A DNA stretch of 64,000 bases. It comes from Proruminimicrobium sp964487915. GTDB lineage: Bacteria; Elusimicrobiota; Endomicrobiia; Endomicrobiales; Endomicrobiaceae. The notes beneath the pieces were generated by a model. The model worked only from the letters and a program-made list of their open reading frames with translations. It had not been told where the DNA came from and did not search any database. The position numbers and the translations under genes were made by a program. Shown in pieces: positions 1 through 8,483 of the stretch (its first letter is position 1; every line of letters starts with the position of its first letter). The stretch is taken from the NCBI GenBank assembly GCA_964487915.1, contig CAZASN010000005.1, positions 56,210 through 120,209 on the forward strand. Reading direction: 5' to 3'.

Positions 1-129
1 TTACCGGCTGTAATTAATTCAGACGGAGTAAGGCAGGTACAAAACATTGAATTTAATGACACGGAAAAGCAGGCATTTTTAAAATCGGCAAATGTTTTAA
101 AACAGTTATTGAAAGAAGTTGGATTTTAA
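1..129 (+). CDS. Malate/L-lactate dehydrogenase, C-terminal end only (partial)
   Basis: Reading frame 1 is open from the window edge to a TAA at 127-129 and gives 42 residues. They begin LPAVINSDGVRQV and end in a helix of the form EKQAFLKSANVLKQLLKEVG. This fits the last strand and C-terminal helix of NAD-dependent malate/lactate dehydrogenases, where the family shows an 'L..eE...l..Sa..lk' pattern. The active site and cofactor residues lie outside the window, so substrate choice cannot be judged. The next gene starts 15 bases downstream on the same strand, so the two are probably cotranscribed. Confidence 0.6.
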   Translation, partial: LPAVINSDGVRQVQNIEFNDTEKQAFLKSANVLKQLLKEVGF

Positions 130-144
130 ATACGGAGTTTAATC

Positions 145-564
145 ATGAAAACTTACAGAAAAGAACTTATATTCAACACGTCAAAACGAATAGAATTTAT
201 AAACATAACCGAGCAGGTTCAAGACGCAATAGACGAAAGCGGCGTTAAAGAAGGAATTTGTCTTGTTAATGCCATGCATATAACGGCAAGCGTTTTTATA
301 AACGACCACGAATACGGCCTTCACAGTGATTTTGAAAAATGGCTTGAAAAACTTGCTCCGCACCAGCCTATAAATTATTACCGTCACAATGATACTGGCG
401 AGGACAACGCGGATTCTCATCTTAAAAGACAAATAATGGGAAGAGAAGTTACAGTTGCAATTACAAACGGCCGGCTGGATTTCGGTCCGTGGGAACAGAT
501 ATTTTACGGCGAATTTGACGGGATGAGAAGAAAAAGAGTTTTAATAAAAATAATCGGCGGTTGA
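145..564 (+). CDS. YjbQ/UPF0047 family protein (secondary thiamine-phosphate synthase-like)
   Basis: The 139-aa product spans the whole single-domain YjbQ family. Visible family residues are the H45-x-T-A-S49 motif followed by N53, H81 just before the NDTGEDNADSH segment (His92), and the LDFGPWEQIF signature at 111-120. Members bind metal through the conserved histidines. Some can replace ThiE in making thiamine phosphate when overexpressed, but their normal role is unclear. The start is an ATG with GGAG 9 bases upstream. The gene follows the dehydrogenase closely and converges on birA, with only 5 bases between the two stop codons and no convincing terminator hairpin. Confidence 0.85.
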   Translation: MKTYRKELIFNTSKRIEFINITEQVQDAIDESGVKEGICLVNAMHITASVFINDHEYGLHSDFEKWLEKLAPHQPINYYRHNDTGEDNADSHLKRQIMGREVTVAITNGRLDFGPWEQIFYGEFDGMRRKRVLIKIIGG

Positions 565-569
565 ACTGA

Positions 570-1541
570 TTATAAATTGCCGCTTCCTATCGTTACTTCG
601 CCTGATCCGACAGTTTCAATGTTTCCGTTTGAAGTTTTTACGATAAGGTTTCCTTTTTCGTTTATATCCGTTACAAATCCTTCTTTTTTTAATCCGTTGA
701 CGACATAGGAGATATTCTTATTTAAAATAACGGAATGTTTTTTATATTCCTGCATCAAATTTTTGTTTTTTAAATCACCGTATAAAACGGTAAGATTATT
801 TACTATTTCCGCAATCAGGACGTTTCTGTTTAAATTATCGCAATAAAGAGAAGTCGCAGTTTTTTTCATTTCTTTCGGAAAATCTTCGGTTTTTATGTTT
901 ACGCCTATTCCGACAATAATGCTTTCGGCCGTCTGACTTTCAAAATCTATCGTAGCTTCCGTAAGAATTCCGCATATTTTTTTTCCGTTTAAAAATACGT
1001 CGTTTACCCATTTAATATCGGTATCAATGCCGGTCAGTTTTTTAACAGCTCTTACTACCGATACCGCGGCAGCTATAGTTATAAGCTGCGTATCTGCCGC
1101 ATTTTTATTCGGTTTAAAAACAACGGTCATATAAACGCCTGTTTTGGCGGGGGAAAAAAAATTTCTGTCAAATCTTCCTCTTCCGGCAGTTTGTTCGTCG
1201 GCGGTTATGATCGTTCCGTGTTTTGCCGTTCCTTCTGCGACCATCTTTTTTGCCTGATTGTTTGTAGAATCAATCGTTTTATAAACGTATATATCAAAGC
1301 GTTTATTTTCAGAAGACAGATAAAGGCGTATTCCCTCTGATGAAAGAATATCGGAATTTGCGGCAAGAATATAACCGTTGTTCGTTGACGCTTTTATAGG
1401 ATAGCCTTCTTTTTTTAAGGCATTTACCGCCTTCCATACAGCCGTCCTGGAAACGGAAAGTTTATCGGCAAGCTCCTGCCCGGAAACGGTTTTTTGTTTG
1501 TTTTTTTCAAATATTGATATTATTTTGTTTTTTAAAGTCAT
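570..1541 (-). CDS. birA: Biotin operon repressor / biotin-[acetyl-CoA-carboxylase] ligase
   Basis: BirA makes biotinyl-5'-AMP and transfers biotin to the carrier lysine of biotin-dependent carboxylases. The 323-aa protein is the bifunctional form: a winged-helix HTH at about 1-60 (SVSRTAVWKAVNALKKEGY) precedes the ligase domain. The ligase shows DSTN at 91-94, the ATP/biotin loop QTAGRGRFDR at 117-126, KWVNDV at 177-182, GILTE at 191-195 and a small C-terminal SH3-like domain. The HTH suggests it can also repress biotin genes. No biotin operator or bio gene is visible here. The ATG has no Shine-Dalgarno sequence and lies 9 bases from a strong -10 box, so the mRNA may be leaderless. Confidence 0.95.
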   Translation of the reverse strand: MTLKNKIISIFEKNKQKTVSGQELADKLSVSRTAVWKAVNALKKEGYPIKASTNNGYILAANSDILSSEGIRLYLSSENKRFDIYVYKTIDSTNNQAKKMVAEGTAKHGTIITADEQTAGRGRFDRNFFSPAKTGVYMTVVFKPNKNAADTQLITIAAAVSVVRAVKKLTGIDTDIKWVNDVFLNGKKICGILTEATIDFESQTAESIIVGIGVNIKTEDFPKEMKKTATSLYCDNLNRNVLIAEIVNNLTVLYGDLKNKNLMQEYKKHSVILNKNISYVVNGLKKEGFVTDINEKGNLIVKTSNGNIETVGSGEVTIGSGNL

Positions 1542-1550
1542 TTTATTTAA

Positions 1551-1579
1551 AGTATCATATTAAAATACAAATTGTCAAC
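1551..1579 (-). promoter_or_regulatory. birA promoter
   Basis: On the minus strand a perfect TTGACA (1574-1579) and GATACT (1551-1556) are separated by 17 bases. The expected start of transcription is about 1544, only 3 bases before the birA ATG at 1541. Confidence 0.6.
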
Positions 1580-1638
1580 TTTTAAATATATCCGGTTAAC
1601 AATTTGTTTTTTAAATTATAAATAATATATAAAAAATT

Positions 1639-1667
1639 TTGCAAAAAAAATAACAAAAAGATAAAAT
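1639..1667 (+). promoter_or_regulatory. Putative mnmG promoter
   Basis: TTGCAA (1639-1644) and TAAAAT (1662-1667) lie 17 bases apart, 40 bases before the mnmG start. The region is very AT-rich, so chance matches are likely. The rest of 1580-1707 holds nothing else recognisable. Confidence 0.4.
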
Positions 1668-1707
1668 TGACTGATATATATAATATATTTAAAGGAATTT
1701 AAATAAA

Positions 1708-3495
1708 ATGGATAAAAAGTATGATGCAATTGTAATAGGTGCCGGAAATGCCGGATGCGAGGCTGCTCTTGCCTGCGCGAGAATAGGAGTAAAAACGCTT
1801 CTTATGACGCAAAATATGGACAGCGTAGCTAATATGCCGTGCAATCCCGCCATAGGCGGAATAGCAAAAGGCCAGATGGTAAGAGAAATTGACGCTCTCG
1901 GCGGAGAAATGGGATGGATTACCGATCAGGCCGGCATAATGTTTAAAGTTTTAAATAAATCAAGAGGACCTGCCGTATGGTCGCCCAGAGCCCAGTGCGA
2001 TAAAAAACTTTATTCTGCGTATATGCTCAATTCAATTATCAACCAGAAAAATCTTCACATAGTTCAGATGCAGGCTGCAAGAATTATAGTAAAAAACAAC
2101 AAAGTCTGCGCCGTTGTCACAAGGCTCGGAGACGTTGTTGAAACATCCGAAATAATAGTAACTACCGGAACTTTTTTAAACGGAAAGATATTTGTCGGGA
2201 AAACTTTTTTTGACGGAGGCAGATTTAACGAAACATCTTCCGTGAGCCTTTCGGATTCGCTAAAAAACGACTGCGGACTTGAAATAGACAGATTTACGAC
2301 TTGTACGCCGCCAAGAATAAACGGATGTTCCGTTGATTATTCTAAAATGGAGATACAGCCGGGCGATAATCCTCCGATACCTTTTTCTCATTTTACAGAT
2401 ACCGTAAATTGGCAAAAGACAAAAAAACAAGTGCCGTGCTACATGGTATATACCAACGAAAAAACTCATAAAATAATAGACGCAAATATTCAGGATTCCT
2501 CTCTTTATAACGGGCTTGCCGATGCGCACGGTCCGAGATACTGTCCTTCAATTGAAGATAAAATAGTCAGATATCCCCACAGGGAAAGACACCAGTTATT
2601 TCTTGAACCGGAAAATCTTGCAACAAAAGAAATATATATCAACGGACTTTTTACGGGACTTGGAGAAGAAGTACAGAAACAAATGCTGTGTTCAATAGAA
2701 GGAATGGAAAATGCCGTCGTTACGCGTTACGGATACGCTATAGAATATGATTATGTTCCTCCGACGCAGCTGAAACCTACTCTTGAAACGAAAAAAATAG
2801 AAAATCTTTTCCTTGCGGGACAGATTAACGGTACAACCGGATATGAAGAAGCCGGAGCCCAGGGGATTATAGCCGGAATAAACGCCGCTATGAAATTTAT
2901 CGGACAGGAACAGGTTGTTTTGACAAGACAGGATGCTTATATCGGTATTTTAATTGACGATTTGGTGACAAAAGGCGTTGATGAACCTTACAGAATGTTT
3001 ACTTCAAGGGCTGAATACAGGCTCAGCATAAGAAGCGACAACGCGGATCTTCGTCTTATGGATATAGGCAGAAGAGTCGGACTTATATCGGATGCAATGT
3101 ATAAAAAGTTTGAACTTTACAGGCAGACGCTTGTAAATATTTATGATAAAGTAAGTCAGGAAATGCCGTCTGATGAAGATTTGTTTCCCTGGTCTCAGGC
3201 GAAAGTTCAGGATGAAATGGCCATAACTCTTAAATACGACGGATATATACAAAGACAAAAGAGCAATGCGGCTAAAATATCCAAGTATGAAAATAAAAGA
3301 ATTCCTAACGATCTTGATTTTAATGCAATTGCGTCGCTTTCAAGAGAAACAAAAGAAAAATTTACAAAAATAAAACCCGAAACTCTCGGACAGGCGCACA
3401 GAATTCCGGGAATAACTCCTACGGATATAGTATTTTTATATATAGCCATTGAAAAAATGGCGAGGAGCAAAAAATATGAAAGTCAGAGAGTCTGA
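1708..3495 (+). CDS. mnmG: tRNA uridine-5-carboxymethylaminomethyl(34) modification enzyme MnmG
   Basis: MnmG (GidA) works with MnmE to install the cmnm5 group on wobble U34 of tRNAs, using FAD and methylene-tetrahydrofolate. The 595-aa product starts with the dinucleotide-binding motif GAGNAGCEAA (about 10-19). It continues with the MPCNPAIGGIAKGQ loop, the catalytic-cysteine region CTPPRI, the FLAGQINGTTGYEEAGAQG FAD site and the SRAEYRL..RSDNADLRL block. It is slightly shorter than the usual 620-630 residues, with the loss at the C-terminal MnmE/tRNA-binding helices. An AAGGA lies upstream of the ATG. mnmE is not in the window. The following gene overlaps its 3' end. Confidence 0.96.
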   Translation: MDKKYDAIVIGAGNAGCEAALACARIGVKTLLMTQNMDSVANMPCNPAIGGIAKGQMVREIDALGGEMGWITDQAGIMFKVLNKSRGPAVWSPRAQCDKKLYSAYMLNSIINQKNLHIVQMQAARIIVKNNKVCAVVTRLGDVVETSEIIVTTGTFLNGKIFVGKTFFDGGRFNETSSVSLSDSLKNDCGLEIDRFTTCTPPRINGCSVDYSKMEIQPGDNPPIPFSHFTDTVNWQKTKKQVPCYMVYTNEKTHKIIDANIQDSSLYNGLADAHGPRYCPSIEDKIVRYPHRERHQLFLEPENLATKEIYINGLFTGLGEEVQKQMLCSIEGMENAVVTRYGYAIEYDYVPPTQLKPTLETKKIENLFLAGQINGTTGYEEAGAQGIIAGINAAMKFIGQEQVVLTRQDAYIGILIDDLVTKGVDEPYRMFTSRAEYRLSIRSDNADLRLMDIGRRVGLISDAMYKKFELYRQTLVNIYDKVSQEMPSDEDLFPWSQAKVQDEMAITLKYDGYIQRQKSNAAKISKYENKRIPNDLDFNAIASLSRETKEKFTKIKPETLGQAHRIPGITPTDIVFLYIAIEKMARSKKYESQRV

Positions 3496-4270
3496 TATTT
3501 ACGTTTTTTCAGGCACGGGCAATACTCTTACAATAGCCAAGAAAATATCTGAAGTTTTTAATGCGGGCGGTATTAAAGCCGGAGTTCACAGAATTGAAGC
3601 TGTTGAACCTGCTGAAATAAATCTTAATTCAACTGTCGGAATAGGCACTACCGTAGCCTGCTGGAATACGTATCCTATGGTAAAAAAATGGATAAAATCT
3701 TTGCCAAAAGCAGACGGCACGGAAGTTTTTCTGTTTGACAGTATGGGAGACAGTTCTTTGCGCATGCTGGCTTCAGTCGGAAAGGAACTTGAAAAAAAAG
3801 GATATAAGATAATAGGTTCAAAAAATTTTGTAATGCCTAATAATTTTTTGCTTGTTGAACCTGAAGGGAAAAAACAGGAAAAATTAAATAAAACGATTCC
3901 TCTTGTTGAGGAATTTGCAAGTTCAATTATTTCAGATAAAGCGGATATTGTAAAAGGCGGACCGATCTATTCGTTATTTTTTGCGGTTACATCATTTCTC
4001 GTAAACACATGGCGGTGGAAATTATCGCAGAAAATGTTCGGGTTTAAAGTTGACGAAAAACTTTGTACAAAATGCGGATTATGCGCTCAGATATGCCCTA
4101 AAAATAATATTACAATAAAAGAATTTCCCGTTTTTAACGGAATGTGCGAAATATGTTTAAGATGCGTTTCTTTTTGTCCGGCAAAAGCGATATCAAGCAG
4201 ACTTCTTTATAAAAACAGAACACACAGAGGCGTAACGACCGAGGAGATAAAATGGAGAAATTCTATTTAG
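3476..4270 (+). CDS. EFR1-type flavodoxin-ferredoxin fusion protein
   Basis: The product has 264 residues. It joins an N-terminal flavodoxin-like domain, with FMN loop FSGTGNTLTIAKKI near the start, to a C-terminal bacterial ferredoxin with two 4Fe-4S motifs, CTKCGLCAQICP and CEICLRCVSFCP. Such proteins are presumed cytoplasmic electron carriers in anaerobes; the partner is unknown. I place the start at ATG 3476, preceded by GAGGAG, rather than the in-frame TTG at 3449. This leaves a 20-base overlap with mnmG, so the genes are probably translationally coupled. The 3' end overlaps the next gene by 19 bases. Confidence 0.85.
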   Translation: MKVRESDIYVFSGTGNTLTIAKKISEVFNAGGIKAGVHRIEAVEPAEINLNSTVGIGTTVACWNTYPMVKKWIKSLPKADGTEVFLFDSMGDSSLRMLASVGKELEKKGYKIIGSKNFVMPNNFLLVEPEGKKQEKLNKTIPLVEEFASSIISDKADIVKGGPIYSLFFAVTSFLVNTWRWKLSQKMFGFKVDEKLCTKCGLCAQICPKNNITIKEFPVFNGMCEICLRCVSFCPAKAISSRLLYKNRTHRGVTTEEIKWRNSI

Positions 4271-4518
4271 ATTTATTGGGTTACTGCGCGGCGACGCTTA
4301 CTACCGTCGCTTTTGTCCCTCAGGTTTTAAAAACTATTAAAACAAAGTCTGCCAAAGACGTTTCAATCGGAATGTTTATTTCTTTTACGATCGGAGTATT
4401 TCTCTGGATAATTTACGGGCTGGCCACAAACACTAAACCTATCTGGATTTCAAATTTCATAATTTTTTGTTTGGCGGCAACGCAAATCGCATTAAAATTG
4501 AAATACGACAGAAAATAA
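4252..4518 (+). CDS. SemiSWEET / PQ-loop family small transporter
   Basis: This 88-aa membrane protein has three predicted transmembrane helices (about 6-26, 37-57 and 64-82). A PQ motif sits at residues 23-24 (FVPQVLKTIKTKSAKDVS). That is the single triple-helix bundle of bacterial SemiSWEETs, which dimerise to move sugars across the inner membrane. The substrate cannot be read from sequence. The start overlaps the upstream ferredoxin gene by 19 bases. A GAGGAGA just before the ATG supports the start. tRNA-Arg follows 11 bases after the stop. Confidence 0.85.
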   Translation: MEKFYLDLLGYCAATLTTVAFVPQVLKTIKTKSAKDVSIGMFISFTIGVFLWIIYGLATNTKPIWISNFIIFCLAATQIALKLKYDRK

Positions 4519-4529
4519 CTTTATAATTT

Positions 4530-4601
4530 GCGCCCATAGCTCAACGGATAGAGCACTGGTTTCCGGAGCCAGTGATTCCGGTTCAAATCCGGATGGGCGC
4601 G
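4530..4601 (+). tRNA. tRNA-Arg (anticodon CCG)
   Basis: The acceptor stem gcgccca/tgggcgc is perfect. The D arm is gctc...gagc, the anticodon loop ttCCGga is closed by a 5-bp stem, and the T arm tccgg-ttcaaat-ccgga is complete. CCA is not encoded. The gene lies between two protein genes of the same direction, 11 bases after one and 15 before the other, so it is probably processed from a shared transcript. Confidence 0.97.
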
Positions 4602-4616
4602 TATTCGGATTTTTTT

Positions 4617-5489
4617 ATGAATTCAAACATAAGCAAACTTTATAAATTAATGGAAAAGTGTTCCGTTTGCCCGAGAAAATGCGGAGTAAACAGATTAAAA
4701 GGCGAAAAGGGATTTTGTAAGTCCGGCAATGAGATAAGAGTAGCAAGCATTAATTTACATACGGGAGAAGAGCCTCCGATATCCGGAACGAAGGGATCCG
4801 GAACGGTTTTTTTTTCCAACTGTACGATGTCGTGCGTATTCTGCCAGAATTATCCGATAAGTCAGCTTGGCAACGGTTATCTTTTAACAACGCAGCAGCT
4901 TGCCGATAAGATGCTGGAACTGCAGAAAAAAGGCGCACACAACATAAATTTTGTGACTCCGAGCCATATGTATCCTCTTATGGCTGAAAGTGTGTTTATA
5001 GCAAAGCAGAAAGACTTGAAAATTCCGATATTGGCAAACTGCAGCGGCTATGAGAGCGTTGAAGTTTTGGAACTTATGGATGATTTTATAGATATTTATA
5101 TGCCTGATATGAAATATTCCGATGATATATACGCAAAGAAATATTCAAATGTTACTGATTATACAAAAATAAATAAAGCGGCAATAAAAGAAATGTTCAG
5201 ACAGAAAGGCAATCTTTTTATTAATAAAAATGAAATTGCAGAGAAAGGACTTTTAATAAGACATCTTGTTCTGCCTAACGGAATATCCGGTTCAAAAGAA
5301 ATATTTGATTTTATAGCCTCGGAAATATCGGCGGACGCATTTGTAAGCGTAATGGCTCAGTATCATACTGCGCATAAATCGGATGCAATTAAAGAACTTT
5401 CAAGAAAAATAACGGAAGCAGAATATGAAAATGCCGTTGATTGTTTTTATAAGTCCGGACTTCATAACGGCTGGGTGCAGGAACTATAA
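4617..5489 (+). CDS. Radical SAM protein, PflX-like (putative pyruvate formate-lyase activating enzyme family)
   Basis: The 290-aa protein has the radical SAM motif C69-x3-C73-x2-C76 (CTMSCVFCQNYPIS). Upstream is the four-cysteine stretch CSVCPRKCGVNR...GFC (C15, C18, C22, C34) typical of the PflX subgroup. The family resembles glycyl-radical-enzyme activases, but the true substrate of PflX is not established and no glycyl radical enzyme lies beside it. An upstream in-frame start would lie inside tRNA-Arg. I therefore chose ATG 4617, just after the tRNA end. Confidence 0.85.
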   Translation: MNSNISKLYKLMEKCSVCPRKCGVNRLKGEKGFCKSGNEIRVASINLHTGEEPPISGTKGSGTVFFSNCTMSCVFCQNYPISQLGNGYLLTTQQLADKMLELQKKGAHNINFVTPSHMYPLMAESVFIAKQKDLKIPILANCSGYESVEVLELMDDFIDIYMPDMKYSDDIYAKKYSNVTDYTKINKAAIKEMFRQKGNLFINKNEIAEKGLLIRHLVLPNGISGSKEIFDFIASEISADAFVSVMAQYHTAHKSDAIKELSRKITEAEYENAVDCFYKSGLHNGWVQEL

Positions 5490-5519
5490 TTTTATATAAT
5501 AAAAGAAAGGATTTAACAG

Positions 5520-5900
5520 ATGAATAAAAGTAAACTTATGATATTACTGGCGTCAATTACAACTTTGCTTTTAGGACCGGGAGCCGGTCATTTGATTTTA
5601 AAACAATGGAAAAAGGCGCTGTTTTTTATTTCACTTGCGGTTGCTTTATTTGTAATTCTTGCCGTTAATTTTATATCCGACGTAGGAAGAGATACGATAA
5701 TGGCTGTTATAAATTTTCAAGAAACTCAAAGTTTGGAAAAATTCAAAGAGATATATTATAAATTCCAGGAATTAAATCCGAAAACGATATTATTTTTTGA
5801 CATATTTTTTTCTGCGTTGTGGGCGTATTCAATAGTTGATATTTTTATTTCGGCCGGAAATAAAGATTCCGGCGCAAAAGAAGAAGATAATGAAAATTAA
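5520..5900 (+). CDS. Small membrane protein of unknown function
   Basis: The 126-aa product has about three hydrophobic segments (roughly 6-26, 33-52 and 93-112). A GPGAGHLILKQWKKALFF stretch in the first part resembles the short TM2/DUF5683-like membrane proteins, in which a GxGHxYlG-type turn precedes a basic loop. No catalytic motif is seen. The C-terminus is acidic (KEEDNEN). AAAGGA lies 9 bases before the ATG. Its 3' end overlaps the first M16 peptidase gene by 11 bases, so it heads the peptidase operon. The function is unknown. Confidence 0.65.
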   Translation: MNKSKLMILLASITTLLLGPGAGHLILKQWKKALFFISLAVALFVILAVNFISDVGRDTIMAVINFQETQSLEKFKEIYYKFQELNPKTILFFDIFFSALWAYSIVDIFISAGNKDSGAKEEDNEN

Positions 5901-7188
5901 TATTATAACGATCTGTGTTTTATTATTATTTGTCTGTCAGGGTATAAATGCAGGCCAGCATAAAGGGGTTGAGCGCATGAAACTTTCAAACGGAGTTACG
6001 GCTGTTCTAAAAAAAGATACTTCAGTGCCTGTTGTATCTGTTAACGTATGGGTTAAAACGGGTTCTATAAACGAAAATCAGAATCAGGCCGGTCTTTCTC
6101 ATTTTATAGAGCATCTTATGTTTAAAGGCAGCAAAAACTATACGGGCGATTTGATGACAAGAAACGTTGAAAAAATGGGCGGGCTTATAAACGCCGCTAC
6201 GTCAAAAGAATATACTTGTTATTACATAGACATACAAAAAGACGGATGCATTGAGGCGATTAAAATGCTTGCCGATACGGTTTCAAATCCGTTGTTTCCT
6301 TCACAAGAAATAGAGCAGGAAAGAAAAGTGGTCGTTGAAGAAATACAAAGGCATAAAGACAGTCCGCAGTCTATGCTTTTTGAATATTTTATGGAAACGC
6401 TCTATAAAAACAGCGATTACAAAAACAGCATAATAGGTTCGTCTGACGTTATCAAAAATATACCGAGAGAAGAAATTATTTCATATTATAAAAAACATTA
6501 CGTTCCGCAGAATATGTTTGTATCCGTAGTCGGCGATTTTGACAAAGAAGAAGTCATAAAAACGATAGAAAACGCTTTCGGCAAATTTGAAAACGGAGTT
6601 ATTCCGGAAGAGCCTGTGATAATTGAGAATTCGGACGCGGTTTCCGATTTTACCGCAAAAGACAAAACGGTACACACTTATCTTCTTGCCGGATTTAAAG
6701 GCCCCGATATGTCATCAGACGATATTTATGTCGCAGACGTTGCTTTAAATATACTCGGATCCGGAAAATCGTCAAGACTGTACAAAATTTTAAAAGAAGA
6801 AAAAAATCTGGTTTTTGCGATAAGTTCTTCTTTTATGACTTTAAGAGGAACAGGCAGCGCTTTAATATCGGCGGTGTTTGAACCTTCAAAATACGATGAA
6901 ACGGTCAAAGCGATGGAAACCGAACTTGATAAATTTACAGAATACGGACCTTCGGAATCGGAACTTAATAAAATTAAAACAAACATAAAATCATCGTGGA
7001 TTTTCGGCCTTCAGACATTCGGCGAACAGGCCGGACAGCTCGGATACTGGCATTCTCAGGGACATCCGGACAAATTTGAAAATTATTTAAACAGCATAGA
7101 CAAAGTCACCGTTGAAGACGTTAAAAATTTCATGAAAAAATATTATTCAAAAGAAAAACTTGCAAAGGTATCAATATGCCCAAAATAA
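5890..7188 (+). CDS. M16 family zinc peptidase (catalytic subunit), secreted
   Basis: The 432-aa protein has a signal peptide (about 1-21) and an M16 fold of two repeated halves. The inverted zinc motif H71-F-I-E74-H75 is intact. The third ligand lies at about E151 in VVVEEIQRHKD, at the spacing normal for the family. It should be a periplasmic or outer-surface metallopeptidase acting on short peptides. The start at ATG 5890 gives a clean signal peptide; in-frame sequence further upstream would be read inside the preceding gene. It overlaps the second M16 gene by 13 bases. This fits the common pairing of active and inactive M16 subunits. Confidence 0.9.
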   Translation: MKINIITICVLLLFVCQGINAGQHKGVERMKLSNGVTAVLKKDTSVPVVSVNVWVKTGSINENQNQAGLSHFIEHLMFKGSKNYTGDLMTRNVEKMGGLINAATSKEYTCYYIDIQKDGCIEAIKMLADTVSNPLFPSQEIEQERKVVVEEIQRHKDSPQSMLFEYFMETLYKNSDYKNSIIGSSDVIKNIPREEIISYYKKHYVPQNMFVSVVGDFDKEEVIKTIENAFGKFENGVIPEEPVIIENSDAVSDFTAKDKTVHTYLLAGFKGPDMSSDDIYVADVALNILGSGKSSRLYKILKEEKNLVFAISSSFMTLRGTGSALISAVFEPSKYDETVKAMETELDKFTEYGPSESELNKIKTNIKSSWIFGLQTFGEQAGQLGYWHSQGHPDKFENYLNSIDKVTVEDVKNFMKKYYSKEKLAKVSICPK

Positions 7189-8483
7189 TTGCGGGAATTT
7201 TATTTTCGGTTTTATTTTACGCATGCGCGTTCGGAGGAACTGTGGAAACATTTAATTTAAAAAACGGAATTAAAGTAATATACAAAAAAAGCGATACGGC
7301 CGATATTGTAGCTTTAAAAATTTATTCTCCCGTATCGGTGCTAAACGAAGACGTTTCAAAAGCCGGAGTCACTTCACTGCTTTATAACGTTATGAATAAG
7401 TCTACAAAGAAAAGAGACGCTAACAAACTGGCCGAAGATATTGAGAATCTCGGCTCGTCAATATCAACTGAAGTTGAATATGATTATTCCGGTTTTTCTC
7501 TGGCTTCTATGAGCGAAAATTTTGACAAAACGCTTGAAATTCTGGCCGATATTATAATAAATCCGGCTTTTGACGACAAAGAAATTGAAAAAGAAAAAAT
7601 ACTAAACGCAGAAATAATAAAAAGCAGGCAGGACAGCATTTCAAAATCCGCCGGCGATAAATTTATTTATGATTTTTACGGAAATACTCATCCTTATTCA
7701 TATCCGGTATACGGAAAAGAAGAAACTTTAAACTCACTTACCGGAGCCGATCTTATAAAAACATACGGTAAGATTTATTCAAACAAAGATATTATTATAA
7801 CGGTTGTCGGAAATGTTTCAAAAAAAGAACTTCAAAAATCTCTTGAAAAATATTTTTCTGATTTGAAATTAACCGGCGTTTATGCAAAACCCGATACCTG
7901 TCCGGCATTGAAAAGAACCGGGCAAGACGCAGTTATTGATTCAAAATTCAATCAGGCTTTTTTGATTTACGCTTATGACGCTCCCGACGTTCACAGCGGA
8001 GATTTTGCCGCTTTGAAACTGATAAGTTCTATTCTCGGCGGAAGAATGACGGGCAGACTTTTTATAGAACTCAGAGAAAAACTCGGACTTGCTTACGAGG
8101 TTAATTCCATTTATCCGACAAGAACCGATAAAAGTTATTTTGAAATTTACATAGGCTTGGATAAAAAGAACATAGAAACCGCAAAAAAAGGAATAGAAAA
8201 AATAATTTCCGATTTATGCACTACGCCTGTCAGCGATGAAGAGCTTAAAGACACTAAAAATTTTATAAAAGGAATTTATCTGCTTGACCACCAGCCCGTT
8301 GAAAGGCAGGCTTATTATCTGGGCGTGAGGGAAATTCTCGGTTTAGGATATAAATATGACGACGAATATATTTCTGTTTTGGAAAAAGTATCTTCACGGG
8401 ATATAATTGACGTTTCAAACAAATATTTCAAAAATACGCCGTATAAACTTGTAATGACGCCGCAAAACGGAGAAACAAAATAA
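7176..8483 (+). CDS. M16 family peptidase-like protein without zinc motif (inactive partner)
   Basis: The 435-aa product has a signal peptide (about 1-20) and the overall M16 fold, including the C-terminal-half motif GGRMTGRLFIELREKLGLAYEVNS. Where the catalytic HxxEH should stand, near residues 67-71, the sequence is SLLYN, so it cannot bind zinc in the usual way. In other bacteria such proteins form heterodimers with an active M16 subunit and help hold substrate. The 13-base overlap with the active gene supports this. The stop overlaps the next start (TAATG). Confidence 0.88.
   Translation: MPKIIAGILFSVLFYACAFGGTVETFNLKNGIKVIYKKSDTADIVALKIYSPVSVLNEDVSKAGVTSLLYNVMNKSTKKRDANKLAEDIENLGSSISTEVEYDYSGFSLASMSENFDKTLEILADIIINPAFDDKEIEKEKILNAEIIKSRQDSISKSAGDKFIYDFYGNTHPYSYPVYGKEETLNSLTGADLIKTYGKIYSNKDIIITVVGNVSKKELQKSLEKYFSDLKLTGVYAKPDTCPALKRTGQDAVIDSKFNQAFLIYAYDAPDVHSGDFAALKLISSILGGRMTGRLFIELREKLGLAYEVNSIYPTRTDKSYFEIYIGLDKKNIETAKKGIEKIISDLCTTPVSDEELKDTKNFIKGIYLLDHQPVERQAYYLGVREILGLGYKYDDEYISVLEKVSSRDIIDVSNKYFKNTPYKLVMTPQNGETK

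Noticed and set aside
550..590. Terminator between yjbQ and birA
   Set aside because: The cggc...gccg pairing is short and lacks a T run in either direction.
7176..8483. Second M16 gene as a decayed pseudogene
   Set aside because: The frame is intact over the full family length, and loss of the zinc motif with retention of the rest is typical for the non-catalytic M16 partner.
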